Source of the DNA: Bog-950 sp035299425
Lineage (GTDB): Bacteria; Bacteroidota; Bacteroidia; Chitinophagales; LD1
Assembly (NCBI GenBank): GCA_035299425.1
Contig: DATGWP010000202.1
Span: 29,964 to 93,963, forward strand
Direction of reading: 5' to 3'
DNA length: 64,000 nucleotides
A model generated the notes under the pieces. It searched no databases. It was not told where the DNA came from and saw only the letters and a program-made list of their open reading frames with translations. Shown one piece after another: positions 1-8,400 of the stretch (the first letter of the stretch is position 1; each line of letters opens with the position of its first letter). Position numbers and translations under genes: made by a program.

Positions 1-427
1 TAGGTGAATACTGGCCTTTGGTCAAACCGTATATCTGGTTGTTGAACAACATCAGCTTAAGGTTTGGGTTGCGGCGCAGCATGTGTATAAAGTGGTTGCC
101 ACCTATAGACAGCAAATCGCCATCGCCACCTACCACCCATACGGTAAGGTCGGGGTTGGCTGCCTTTACACCTGTAGCTATTGCGGTGGCGCGCCCGTGT
201 ATGCTGTGCATGCCATAGGTAGCCATGTAATACGGAAAGCGCGAAGAACAACCAATGCCCGATACAAAAACAACTTTCTCTTTCTCGGTTACAAAATCGG
301 GCAGCACAGTTTGCACCTGTTTAAGTATAGAGTAGTCGCCACAGCCGGGGCACCATTTTACTTCCTGGTCGCTGACAAAGTCTTTGGCGGTTAGTTTGGG
401 TGGTGCGGTATTTTCTAAAGTTTCCAT
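1..427 (-). CDS. korB: 2-oxoglutarate:ferredoxin oxidoreductase, beta subunit (3' end outside window)
   Basis: This is the TPP-binding subunit of the enzyme that oxidatively decarboxylates 2-oxoglutarate to succinyl-CoA and reduces ferredoxin in the TCA cycle. I translated it by hand because it runs off the left edge: 142 codons from ATG at 427. Visible features are WCPGCGD at residues 25-31 (the CxxC that helps hold the Fe-S cluster), HGRA at 77-80 and GGDGD at 100-104 (start of the TPP/Mg2+ motif). Family members are about 330-350 residues, so more than half is missing. It lies 75 bp downstream of korA on the same strand and probably shares its transcript, with a hairpin repeat between them. 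A pyruvate-type OFOR beta subunit is possible, but the fused alpha partner favours 2-oxoacid:acceptor oxidoreductase. Confidence 0.9.
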   Translation of the reverse strand, partial: METLENTAPPKLTAKDFVSDQEVKWCPGCGDYSILKQVQTVLPDFVTEKEKVVFVSGIGCSSRFPYYMATYGMHSIHGRATAIATGVKAANPDLTVWVVGGDGDLLSIGGNHFIHMLRRNPNLKLMLFNNQIYGLTKGQYSP

Positions 428-460
428 GTTTTATTCCTCCTTGCCTCAAGAAGTTCGGGG

Positions 461-494
461 GATTGCTTCGTCGCAAAGCCTCCTCGCAATGACG
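461..494. repeat. short imperfect palindromic intergenic repeat (REP-like)
   Basis: The 34 bp between korA and korB read GATTGCTTCGTCGCAAAGCC followed by TCCTCGCAATGACG. ATTGC at one end pairs with GCAAT at the other, and GCTTCG/CGCAAAGC gives an inner fold. From memory, GATTGC...GCAATGACG-type elements are dispersed in many bacterial genomes, including Bacteroidota. It sits in the short spacer of an apparent operon. Confidence 0.55.
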
Positions 495-502
495 CGCGTT
501 TT

Positions 503-2395
503 TTAAGTTGTGCTATTATATATTTCCAACACTTTATTTTTTATTTCATCCGTATCGAACGGCAGGCCCTGAATTTTGTTGAAGCCTATGGCCGGTATTA
601 AATACTTAGCCCTTATCAGTTGCAACAGCTGCCCGGTGTTCATTTCGGGTATTAGTACTTTATCGAAACCATGCAGCAATTCGCCCAGGTTTTTAGGGAA
701 AGGATTCATGTGGCGCAGGTGTGCATGTGCCACATCGGCATAGCCTTCGGCGTGCAGTTCGTTCATCACCGTTTTAATAGCACCGTAGGTACTACCCCAG
801 CCCAGTACCAATACTTTTCCTTTCTCGGGACCGCTATCGGTTTTTAACAGCGGAATACGGTCGGCAATCTTCGCTACCTTTTCGGCGCGCAGTTTTACCA
901 TCAGCTCGTGATTGGTAGAATCGTACGATATGTTTCCGGTTTCGTTTTGTTTTTCCAGTCCGCCAATGCGGTGTTCTAATCCTTTGGTGCCCGGTTTAAC
1001 CCATGGGCGCACACCGCGGTTATCGCGACGGTACGGCAATAGTTTGCCTCCGGGGTTGTTGTTCTCGGTTAAGAAGCTGACATGAATAGGCGGCAGCATA
1101 TCTTCGGTAGGAAATTTCCATGGCTCGGCGCCGTTGGCAATGTAACCATCGCTAAGAAAAATAACCGGTACCATGTGCTCTATCGAAATAGTTACGGCTT
1201 CGTATACCGCGTTGAAACAATCGGCCGGTGTGCAGGCTGCAACAATTGGCAGCGGCGCTTCGCCGTGGCGGCCATACATGGCAAACAGTAAATCGCTCTG
1301 CTCGGTTTTGGTTGGCAAACCGGTAGACGGCCCACCGCGCTGTATATCGCAGATAAGCAAAGGCAGCTCGAGCATCATAGCTAAACTCATAGCCTCGCTC
1401 TTAAGCGCCATGCCCGGGCCCGAAGTAGTTGTTACTCCCAATGAACCTGCGTAAGCGGCACCTATAGCTGAGCATATTGCCGCTATCTCATCTTCTGCCT
1501 GAAAGGTTTTTACACCGTTGGCTTTATACCTACTCAATTCATGCAAAACATCGGATGCCGGTGTAATGGGATATGAGCCTAAGAAAATTGGCAGGCCTGC
1601 TTTTTCGGCAGCAGCTATTATACCAATGGCCAAAGCCTGGTTGCCCGATATGTTGCGATACACCCCTGCCGGCAAATGTGCCTTGGCTGTGCGGTAGCGG
1701 GTGTGAAATATCTCGGTATTGTCGCCGTAGTTCCAGCCGCTTTTTAGAGCGGTAACGTTGGCGTTGAGTATGTCGGGAGCTTTACCAAATTTCTCTTCTA
1801 AAAACTTAAGGGTAAAGTCCATGCTCTTATCGAACATCCAGAACAGTACGCCGAGCACAAACATGTTTTTGCAACGCTCCACATCTTTCATACCCAGGGG
1901 CGAATTTTTCAGCGCCTCTTTGGTGTGTTTGGTTACGTCTATTTTGTAAACTATGTAATCGTGCAGTGTGTTGTCTTCCAGCGGGCTAACAGTACCTTCG
2001 GGGTAACCCGATAACTTCATGTTTTTAGAATCGAAGCCGGCGGTGTTTACCACTACCACTCCTCCCCTTTTCAGGCGCTTAAGATCGTTCTTCAGTGCGG
2101 CTGCATTCATAGCTACCAGTACATCGTATTGGTCGCCGGGGGTAAAAATTTCTTTGCTGCCAAAGTGAACCTGGAAGCCCGATACACCGGCAATGGTTCC
2201 CGCCGGGGCACGTATCTCTGCCGGAAACTCCGGAAAGGTAGAGAGGTCCTGGCCCAACAGGGCAGTAGTATCTGTAAACTGCATGCCTGTAAGCTGCATG
2301 CCATCGCCCGAGTCGCCCGAAAAGCGAATAACAACGCTCTCAACATCCTTCGTTTCTACCGGATGGTGTGGTTGTGTTTCAGGTTTTATATCCAT
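503..2395 (-). CDS. korA: 2-oxoglutarate:ferredoxin oxidoreductase, fused gamma-alpha subunit
   Basis: At 630 residues this matches the fused form in which the gamma domain (about residues 20-215, with GDSGDGM near 27-33) precedes the alpha pyrimidine-binding domain (from about 245). The alpha domain carries a YPITPAS motif, followed by QAEDEIA and a SGPGMALKSEA stretch typical of the family. With KorB it oxidises 2-oxoglutarate to succinyl-CoA using ferredoxin. It begins with ATG at 2395, 42 bp downstream of a ferredoxin gene, and is followed by korB, giving the order ferredoxin-korA-korB. The adjacent ferredoxin is the likely electron acceptor. Substrate preference (2-oxoglutarate versus another 2-oxoacid) is inferred from family architecture, not seen directly. 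Confidence 0.93.
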   Translation of the reverse strand: MDIKPETQPHHPVETKDVESVVIRFSGDSGDGMQLTGMQFTDTTALLGQDLSTFPEFPAEIRAPAGTIAGVSGFQVHFGSKEIFTPGDQYDVLVAMNAAALKNDLKRLKRGGVVVVNTAGFDSKNMKLSGYPEGTVSPLEDNTLHDYIVYKIDVTKHTKEALKNSPLGMKDVERCKNMFVLGVLFWMFDKSMDFTLKFLEEKFGKAPDILNANVTALKSGWNYGDNTEIFHTRYRTAKAHLPAGVYRNISGNQALAIGIIAAAEKAGLPIFLGSYPITPASDVLHELSRYKANGVKTFQAEDEIAAICSAIGAAYAGSLGVTTTSGPGMALKSEAMSLAMMLELPLLICDIQRGGPSTGLPTKTEQSDLLFAMYGRHGEAPLPIVAACTPADCFNAVYEAVTISIEHMVPVIFLSDGYIANGAEPWKFPTEDMLPPIHVSFLTENNNPGGKLLPYRRDNRGVRPWVKPGTKGLEHRIGGLEKQNETGNISYDSTNHELMVKLRAEKVAKIADRIPLLKTDSGPEKGKVLVLGWGSTYGAIKTVMNELHAEGYADVAHAHLRHMNPFPKNLGELLHGFDKVLIPEMNTGQLLQLIRAKYLIPAIGFNKIQGLPFDTDEIKNKVLEIYNSTT

Positions 2396-2437
2396 TGTTG
2401 AAAGTAATTTGTGGGCTGCGGGTAAAGCAGGCCGGCA

Positions 2438-2788
2438 TTAAGCTAAGTGAAGTTTGGCCTTTTTGGCAAGTAAGGCTTCTTCGGTTTCTACATGTAATTC
2501 ATCTGCCAGGCAACAATCTACAGGACAAACCGATGCGCACTGTGGTGTATCGTGAAAGCCCTTGCACTCGGTGCATTTATCGGTAACTATGTAATAGGTA
2601 TCGGTAGAATATGGCGCCTGGCTACTATCGGCATCTATGGTAGTGCCATCCATCAGCGTATAAGCGCCATGCACGCCCGTTCTATCAGCTATCTTCCATT
2701 TATCGCCATCGGCGTATATGGCGCCGTTGGGGCATTCGGGCTCACAAGCTCCGCAGTTGATACAGTCGTTGGTAATCTTTATAGCCAT
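2438..2788 (-). CDS. dicluster 4Fe-4S ferredoxin
   Basis: A 116-residue protein with two cysteine-rich cluster motifs. The first is CINCGACEPECPNGAI near residues 10-25 (CxxCxxCxxxCP). The second is CTECKGFHDTPQCASVCP near 73-90, with the stretched spacing seen in Alvin/YfhL-type bacterial ferredoxins. The last 20 residues are charged and Ala/Lys-rich. It probably carries low-potential electrons in the cytoplasm. It lies directly upstream of korA and korB on the same strand, so it is most simply the redox partner of that enzyme. An AGGAG-like stretch lies just upstream of the start. Confidence 0.9.
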   Translation of the reverse strand: MAIKITNDCINCGACEPECPNGAIYADGDKWKIADRTGVHGAYTLMDGTTIDADSSQAPYSTDTYYIVTDKCTECKGFHDTPQCASVCPVDCCLADELHVETEEALLAKKAKLHLA

Positions 2789-3043
2789 TATTCCGGTCTT
2801 TACTCCTGTTATTTAAAAGTGCGCTAAGTTAAGCAGTTTGTGCATGGCAAGCAACCTAATTAGCATCATATAGGTTAAAAGGGCTTCTTCATCCTTTCAA
2901 ACCAGCTTTGACTGCTAAAAGGCATCTTTTAATTGTCATTATTACATGGACGTGCAGCAGTAGCACATATTGTAAAATGCTTATTGCTAGTTGGTTAAAA
3001 GATTCCATGCCTTTATTATACAGATTGGTTAGTTTAGTGCTAT

Positions 3044-3412
3044 ATGAAATTGTTAAGCATTTTGCTGTTGTTGTTAGGGCCTGTGACCTTTGTTAGTGCC
3101 CAGGTGCAGGTAGACAGTAACTATACCATATTAGCGCAAAATGTTGTTGGGGTTGGCGATGTAATCCCGTTTTTACTACCCGACTTTAACCGGCTGGTGA
3201 TACAGGATAACCGAAGCGGGAAAATGTGCAGGCCGGAACATATGGACTTCACGTTTGTAATCAACTCCGAAGCGCTGCCTGCGCCAACTATGGATGTTGC
3301 CAATTACCTTGCCGCCCGGGTTAAGCCAAGGGATAAAATCTTTATTGACAAAATAATAATGCCGAAAGATTGTTTTGACCCGCCGAAGCAGATTGTGTTG
3401 GTGATACAGTAG
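3044..3412 (+). CDS. small secreted protein, GldM C-terminal-domain-like (copy 1)
   Basis: A 122-residue protein with a signal peptide (hydrophobic residues 3-13, cleavage expected after VSAQ). The mature part has a central DFTFVINSE strand and ends with KPRDKIFIDKIIMPK and then QIVLVI. This pattern (basic residue, Lys-Pro, Asp-Lys, a beta strand, then a terminal hydrophobic strand) resembles the last domain of GldM, the periplasmic T9SS/gliding motor protein, as I remember that family. No membrane helix or the rest of GldM is present, so this would be a free-standing domain. Two cysteines (in GKMC and KDCFD) could form a disulfide. The next gene is a clear paralogue 18 bp downstream. The family call is inference; otherwise it is an uncharacterised secreted protein. 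Confidence 0.6.
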   Translation: MKLLSILLLLLGPVTFVSAQVQVDSNYTILAQNVVGVGDVIPFLLPDFNRLVIQDNRSGKMCRPEHMDFTFVINSEALPAPTMDVANYLAARVKPRDKIFIDKIIMPKDCFDPPKQIVLVIQ

Positions 3413-3430
3413 TCCCCAAAAATTATTTAT

Positions 3431-3799
3431 ATGAAATCCCTCGCCTTATTATTACTGCTATTGCTATCAGGTAGATGTGCCAAAGCTCAGATACAGGTTG
3501 ATACAAACTATACCATAATGGCACGTGGAATTACAGGTGTTGCCGATGTGTCCCCTTATTTGTATTCCGATTTAAATAAGATAATGGTTCGCGAAAACTC
3601 GAGCGGTAAAATCTGCTCTCCTGCACGTATGCAGTTTACGTTTATCATTAACTCCGAGGCTTTTCATTTTACAGATGTAACCGAAGCCAATAAGTATGTA
3701 CTACGCACTAAACCTAAAGACAAAATAATTATAGAGAATATTGTTATGCCTAAGGGTTGTTTTGACCCGCCGAAGCAGATTGTGTTGATAATACGTTAG
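3431..3799 (+). CDS. small secreted protein, GldM C-terminal-domain-like (copy 2)
   Basis: This 122-residue tandem paralogue of the preceding gene has the same length. It has a signal peptide (MKSLALLLLLLLSGRCAKAQ), the shared IQVDTNYTIMA start of the mature region, a QFTFIINSEA strand and a KPKDKIIIENIVMPK ending. The two cysteines (GKIC, KGCFD) are conserved. The last 30 nt before the terminus are identical to the first copy although the rest has diverged, which suggests local conversion or strong constraint on the final strand. A hairpin terminator follows. Function unknown; a periplasmic or surface role next to the SprF-like cluster is plausible. Confidence 0.6.
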   Translation: MKSLALLLLLLLSGRCAKAQIQVDTNYTIMARGITGVADVSPYLYSDLNKIMVRENSSGKICSPARMQFTFIINSEAFHFTDVTEANKYVLRTKPKDKIIIENIVMPKGCFDPPKQIVLIIR

Positions 3800-3823
3800 T
3801 TAGGAGGTGGGCTATAAACAAAA

Positions 3824-3851
3824 GCGGGATAAGATTTTCATCCTATCCCGC
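3824..3851. terminator. bidirectional hairpin between convergent genes
   Basis: GCGGGATAAG and CCTATCCCGC form a near-perfect stem around an ATTTTCAT loop. It lies between the end of the small secreted-protein pair (plus) and the end of the PorP/SprF-OmpA gene (minus), where it could end both transcripts. Confidence 0.6.
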
Positions 3852-3882
3852 CAGCAACTAACAAGTGTTAGTTTAAGTATTC

Positions 3883-5436
3883 TTATTTTACTATCTCTAC
3901 AATCTTCACCTCTACACGGCGGTTTTTAGCGCGGCCTTCTTCGGTTTCGTTGTCGGCTATTGGAGCGCGCTTACCCATACCAATGGTTACCATGCGGCTG
4001 CCCGGTATTCCTTTCTTGGTAAGGTAATCATAGACAGTTTTTGCACGGCTGCGCGATAACCAATCGTTGTATTCATCCGATGCTTTGTAATCGGTATGGC
4101 CTAATATCTGTATGCGCATACCCTTATTATTCTTCAGGAACTTAGCCACTTTATCCAGCTCGGTAAATGAGCTTTGGCTTAGCTCGGCGCTGTTGCGCTC
4201 AAAGTTTACGCTGTTAAGGCGTAGAATATCGCCTTGAGATGCGGTTGTATTATCATCTACTGTAGTAGGGAAATCGCGGGTAGGGCGGTCGGCTACCTGT
4301 TTTTTGTAAGCCGCTACTTCGCTCTCCAGGTTAGTTACTTTTTCTTCCAAACCACTAATTGCTTTTTTCTGCTCTTCTATTACAGCCCCCTGTTCGCTGG
4401 TTTCGGCCTGTAAAGAATCGAGCGCCTGCTTGGTGCTATCCTGGTTCTCTTTCATCTTCACTACCTCTGCCGCCAGGCTATCGTACTGCGATTGTTTGGC
4501 AAATGTTTCTTCGGGGTTCTTGTTATCCTTCTTCAGCCATTTATCGAAGTTGAGCCCCAGGATAACTTCGTGGGTGCCTTGTGTAGAAGAGTACTGCACT
4601 TTCTTCATAATGGGGTATTCGTAAGCATAACCAATGGTAACTGCTTTGGCTATGCGCACGGCAGCCTGCATGGTTACACCATAATCTAACCGGTAGCCGG
4701 CACCTAAAAACACCATACGCTTATAGTTGGCCATTATGTTGGCATCTACCTGCACTGGCTGTGCGGCTCCTTTCTTTACCAATATGCTTGGCTCTATGTT
4801 CCACGTTTCTTTCTTAATACTTATCTCGTAGCTAACACCGCCTATAAAGTGACGTTTCATAGAATACTTGCTTTCCTTTAACTGCGAGGTAACGCGTGCA
4901 TTCATGTTAAGTACCTGTGGTATAGCAAAACTCAGGGTTAGCTTTTTCCACTGGTAAGCAAGACCAACATTCATATCGAAACCTACACCACCTTTGGCAT
5001 TGCCCAGCAGGCTGTTGTCATCAATATCGTTGGCTACTACATTGTTGAAATCAATCCGTGTTTGCATAATGCCCAGCGATACTCCCAGCGACAGGGTATG
5101 GTCTTTGGCAAAACGTACTTTTTGCGCATAGTATAGCTGTGCGTTTACGCGGTGAATGATATCCGTATTGTCATTATACACGTGGAACCCAACGCCGCTG
5201 CGGTCTTTCCATACACTTATCTCGCCCATGGCGCCGCGGGTTACCGGGTGGCCCGGCATACCGGTCCATTGCTCGCGGTAGAAACCATAAATGTTGCTGC
5301 TGCCGTTGTAGGCGGTAAGCGCAGGATTATACAGCATGCGCATAAAATATTGCTGGCTGTATAGTGGTATTTGTTGCGCTTTTGTTTGCAGTGCAAATAC
5401 CAGCGCCAGAACCGACAGTGTTATAATTTTTTTCAT
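3883..5436 (-). CDS. PorP/SprF-type T9SS outer-membrane protein fused to an OmpA domain
   Basis: A 517-residue protein. Residues 1-20 are a signal peptide. Residues about 21-310 form a PorP/SprF beta-barrel domain starting QQIPLYSQQYFMRMLYNPA, the hallmark of that family. About 315-390 is a Lys/Glu/Gln-rich coiled coil. Residues about 405-517 are an OmpA-like peptidoglycan-binding domain with ILGHTDYKASDEYND, LSRSRAK and the NRRVEVKI end. PorP/SprF proteins help particular T9SS cargo reach or stay on the surface; in Flavobacterium sprF sits next to the adhesin gene sprB. Here it follows, on the same strand and 49 bp downstream, a giant type-B T9SS adhesin, matching that arrangement. The OmpA domain would tie the barrel to the cell wall. 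The cargo pairing is inference. Confidence 0.88.
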   Translation of the reverse strand: MKKIITLSVLALVFALQTKAQQIPLYSQQYFMRMLYNPALTAYNGSSNIYGFYREQWTGMPGHPVTRGAMGEISVWKDRSGVGFHVYNDNTDIIHRVNAQLYYAQKVRFAKDHTLSLGVSLGIMQTRIDFNNVVANDIDDNSLLGNAKGGVGFDMNVGLAYQWKKLTLSFAIPQVLNMNARVTSQLKESKYSMKRHFIGGVSYEISIKKETWNIEPSILVKKGAAQPVQVDANIMANYKRMVFLGAGYRLDYGVTMQAAVRIAKAVTIGYAYEYPIMKKVQYSSTQGTHEVILGLNFDKWLKKDNKNPEETFAKQSQYDSLAAEVVKMKENQDSTKQALDSLQAETSEQGAVIEEQKKAISGLEEKVTNLESEVAAYKKQVADRPTRDFPTTVDDNTTASQGDILRLNSVNFERNSAELSQSSFTELDKVAKFLKNNKGMRIQILGHTDYKASDEYNDWLSRSRAKTVYDYLTKKGIPGSRMVTIGMGKRAPIADNETEEGRAKNRRVEVKIVEIVK

Positions 5437-5485
5437 ATCTCTTTATTTATTTAGTCATGCTTTATTTGAAATGGTTTTCTATTTC

Positions 5486-8400
5486 TTATTTGGCATCACT
5501 GTTTAATATATTGATAGCTCCTTTGTAAATGTGATTGTTCTGAGCAGGCACCTTTAATACATAGTAGTAAGTATCGTCCGGCAGTTTCTTACCGGTAGCA
5601 CGGAAAGTACCGTCCCAATCATTTGTATAGTTCTCCGATTCGTATACCATTTCGCCCCAACGGTTGAAGATGATAAGCTCAGAACCATCGAGGTTAATCT
5701 TAGGGTTCAGCCTCCATATATCATTTTTTCCATCGCCGTTGGCGGTAATGATATTTGGCAACAGAATGTTATCAGGCACAAACACATTGATAGTTACACT
5801 ATCCTGTGCCCAGCAACCGTATGTATCGGTAACCTTTACTGTGAACGTGGTAGTATCGGGGCCGGAGAATGTAGGGTTAGGCACATTGGTAAAGTTGAGG
5901 AAGTAATCCGGCGTCCATTGATACAGCAATAAGCCGGTACCGGTGGCCGTTGTGTTTATCATTACCGTTTCGCCCAGGGTGATGGTTGTATCTTTGCCGG
6001 CATCAACGGTAGGTAGTGTTATTACATCGGTAATAATTACATCGCTGGTATCGGCCGAACAACTGTTAGTACCAATTACATATACTTCATCGTGGCTGGC
6101 TAAACCAGTGGTAGAGAAGGTATCGGTGGTAGAAGCCGCCCCCTGCGAAACACCGTTCAGGAAGAACTCGTAGAACTCGGCACCAGATGCAGTGAACAGG
6201 ATGTAGTCGCCACTACAGATGGTATAGTCAAGTTCGGAAGAAACCAATGAAACGTTTACAGAATTCTTTACGGCTATAGGATAAACCAATGTATCCATGC
6301 ATCCGTTGGCATCGGTATAGTTGTAAGTAACCAGGTGAGTGCCTGCACCCGCCAACGATGGATAGAAGTAGTTTTGGCTTACCGCAAACCCGCTATATAC
6401 ACCACCCAGCGGAGTAAAGAAGCTATCCAGGTTCATTGGGGCAGACCCGGCGCATAAATCAGGGGCTTCTACCGTATCAATTTGCGGTTGTGGATTAACC
6501 GTAAAATTAATGCTGGCCGAATCGACGCAACCCGATGGGTTGATATAAATATACGTGATAAGGTGAGTGCCCACTCCATAAACGGTTGGATTGAAAGTAA
6601 GCACGTTAAGGCTATCGCCTACATTGTATATTCCACCGGCAGGCAAGCCACCGGTTAAAGTAAAGGCCGGTTCGGTATAACACATGGCAGCATCCATTAC
6701 CAGTGTAACCACGGGTTGCTGGCGCCAGGTGATAGTTACCTGTGCGGTATCGTAACAGCCGCTGGCATTGCTAACTACCAGAGTGTATACCCCCGCACCT
6801 ACGCTATCGGGCGTGGCGGTGTTCCACGTGTAACTGGCATAACCGTTATCGGGGAAGTAAGTGGTAAGGTCAAGGGTGTAGCCTACACAAACGCTGTCTA
6901 CCGCATCGGCACCCAGTACCGGTTGCTCGCGGGTTGTTATAGTGGCGTTCACCGTATCTTTACAGCCGCTGGCATTGGTTACTATAAGCGTGTAAGTGCC
7001 TGCGGTAACCTCTTGCGGTGTCGGCGTGTTCCAGATATATGATGTGTATGCAGGGCTGTTAGGATACAATGTCCAAAGGTCGAAAGTATAGCCTATACAA
7101 ACGCTATCCGATATATCAGGCCCAAGGTCTGGTTTCACGCGGTTGGTAATAGTAACTACGGCTGTATCGGCACATCCGCCGGTGTTAGTTACTATGAGCT
7201 GGTAAACACCTGCGCCAACTGCTGCCGGGGTTGGTGTATCCCACACATAGGTAGCATAACCACTGTTGGTATAATAAGTATTCAGATTAACGGTAGTGCC
7301 CGAGCAAACGCTGTCCGCTTTATCGGCACCTAATACCGGGTATGTATTGATAGTAACGTTTACCGAACCTGTAGCTGTGCAGTTGGTTGCATTGGTTACA
7401 GTTACACGATAGATACCCGATGTAGAAACACTAACCGTTTGTGTGGTAGCGCCGTTGCTCCACAGGTAAGTAGCCCCTGCGTTGCCCGCATCTAAAGTTA
7501 CACTGCCGCCGCATTGAGTCTGATCCGGGCCAAGGTTAACTACCGGGAATGTATGAATGGTAACATCTGCATCATCGCTGGCGGTGCAACCGCTGTTGAT
7601 ATCGGTAACGGTTACACCGTACGTACCGGTAGTGCTTACCGTAAGTGTTTGGCTGGTGCTGTTATCGCTCCACAGGTAAGTGCTGCCCGGTGTGCCTGCA
7701 TCCAGGGTTACAGTGCCGCCACATTGTTCTACATCGGTACCCAGGTTAACCACCGGAACCGGTTGAATGTAAACATCAGCAGAGCCTTCGGCAGAGCAGG
7801 TAAATGTATTGGTTACAGTTACAGTGTATGTGCCGCTTGTGCTGGCTACTGTTGTTTGTGTAGTCGCACCATCGCTCCAGCTGTATGTAGAACCGGGAGT
7901 TACTGCCCCTGCATCTAAAGTTACATTACCACCACACTGTGTGTATGGGCCGCCCAGGTTAATGGCTGTCGGCGTTGGGTTGATTACGAAATCAACCGGT
8001 GTACGGCAGTAAGGTGTGTTGGGGCATGCCACGTAGAACGTATACGTGCCTGCTGTATTGGTATTAGGTAATGCAGCCGTACCCACCGGGTTGAATGGTG
8101 TACCGGTACCTACCAGCGGGCCACCCACCGGTACCTCGAACCATAGAACCGGGTTAAGAGGGCCTTCGTAAACCGAGCCGGCACCGGTGAAGGTTACGGT
8201 ATAAGTACCTACATCGCTATTGCTAAAGCCAGTAGTTACAAATGTGTAACTAACACCGGCAGTAAGATTAACCGTAACTCTCGAGCCACTTGCACAAGTT
8301 GCGTCAGCATCATCATCATCGGCTACAATAAAGTTAGTTGCCGGGAAAGCGGTGTTAATTGAATCGCGGTAAATGTGCAGGTAAGTATCAAAGTCGCCGC

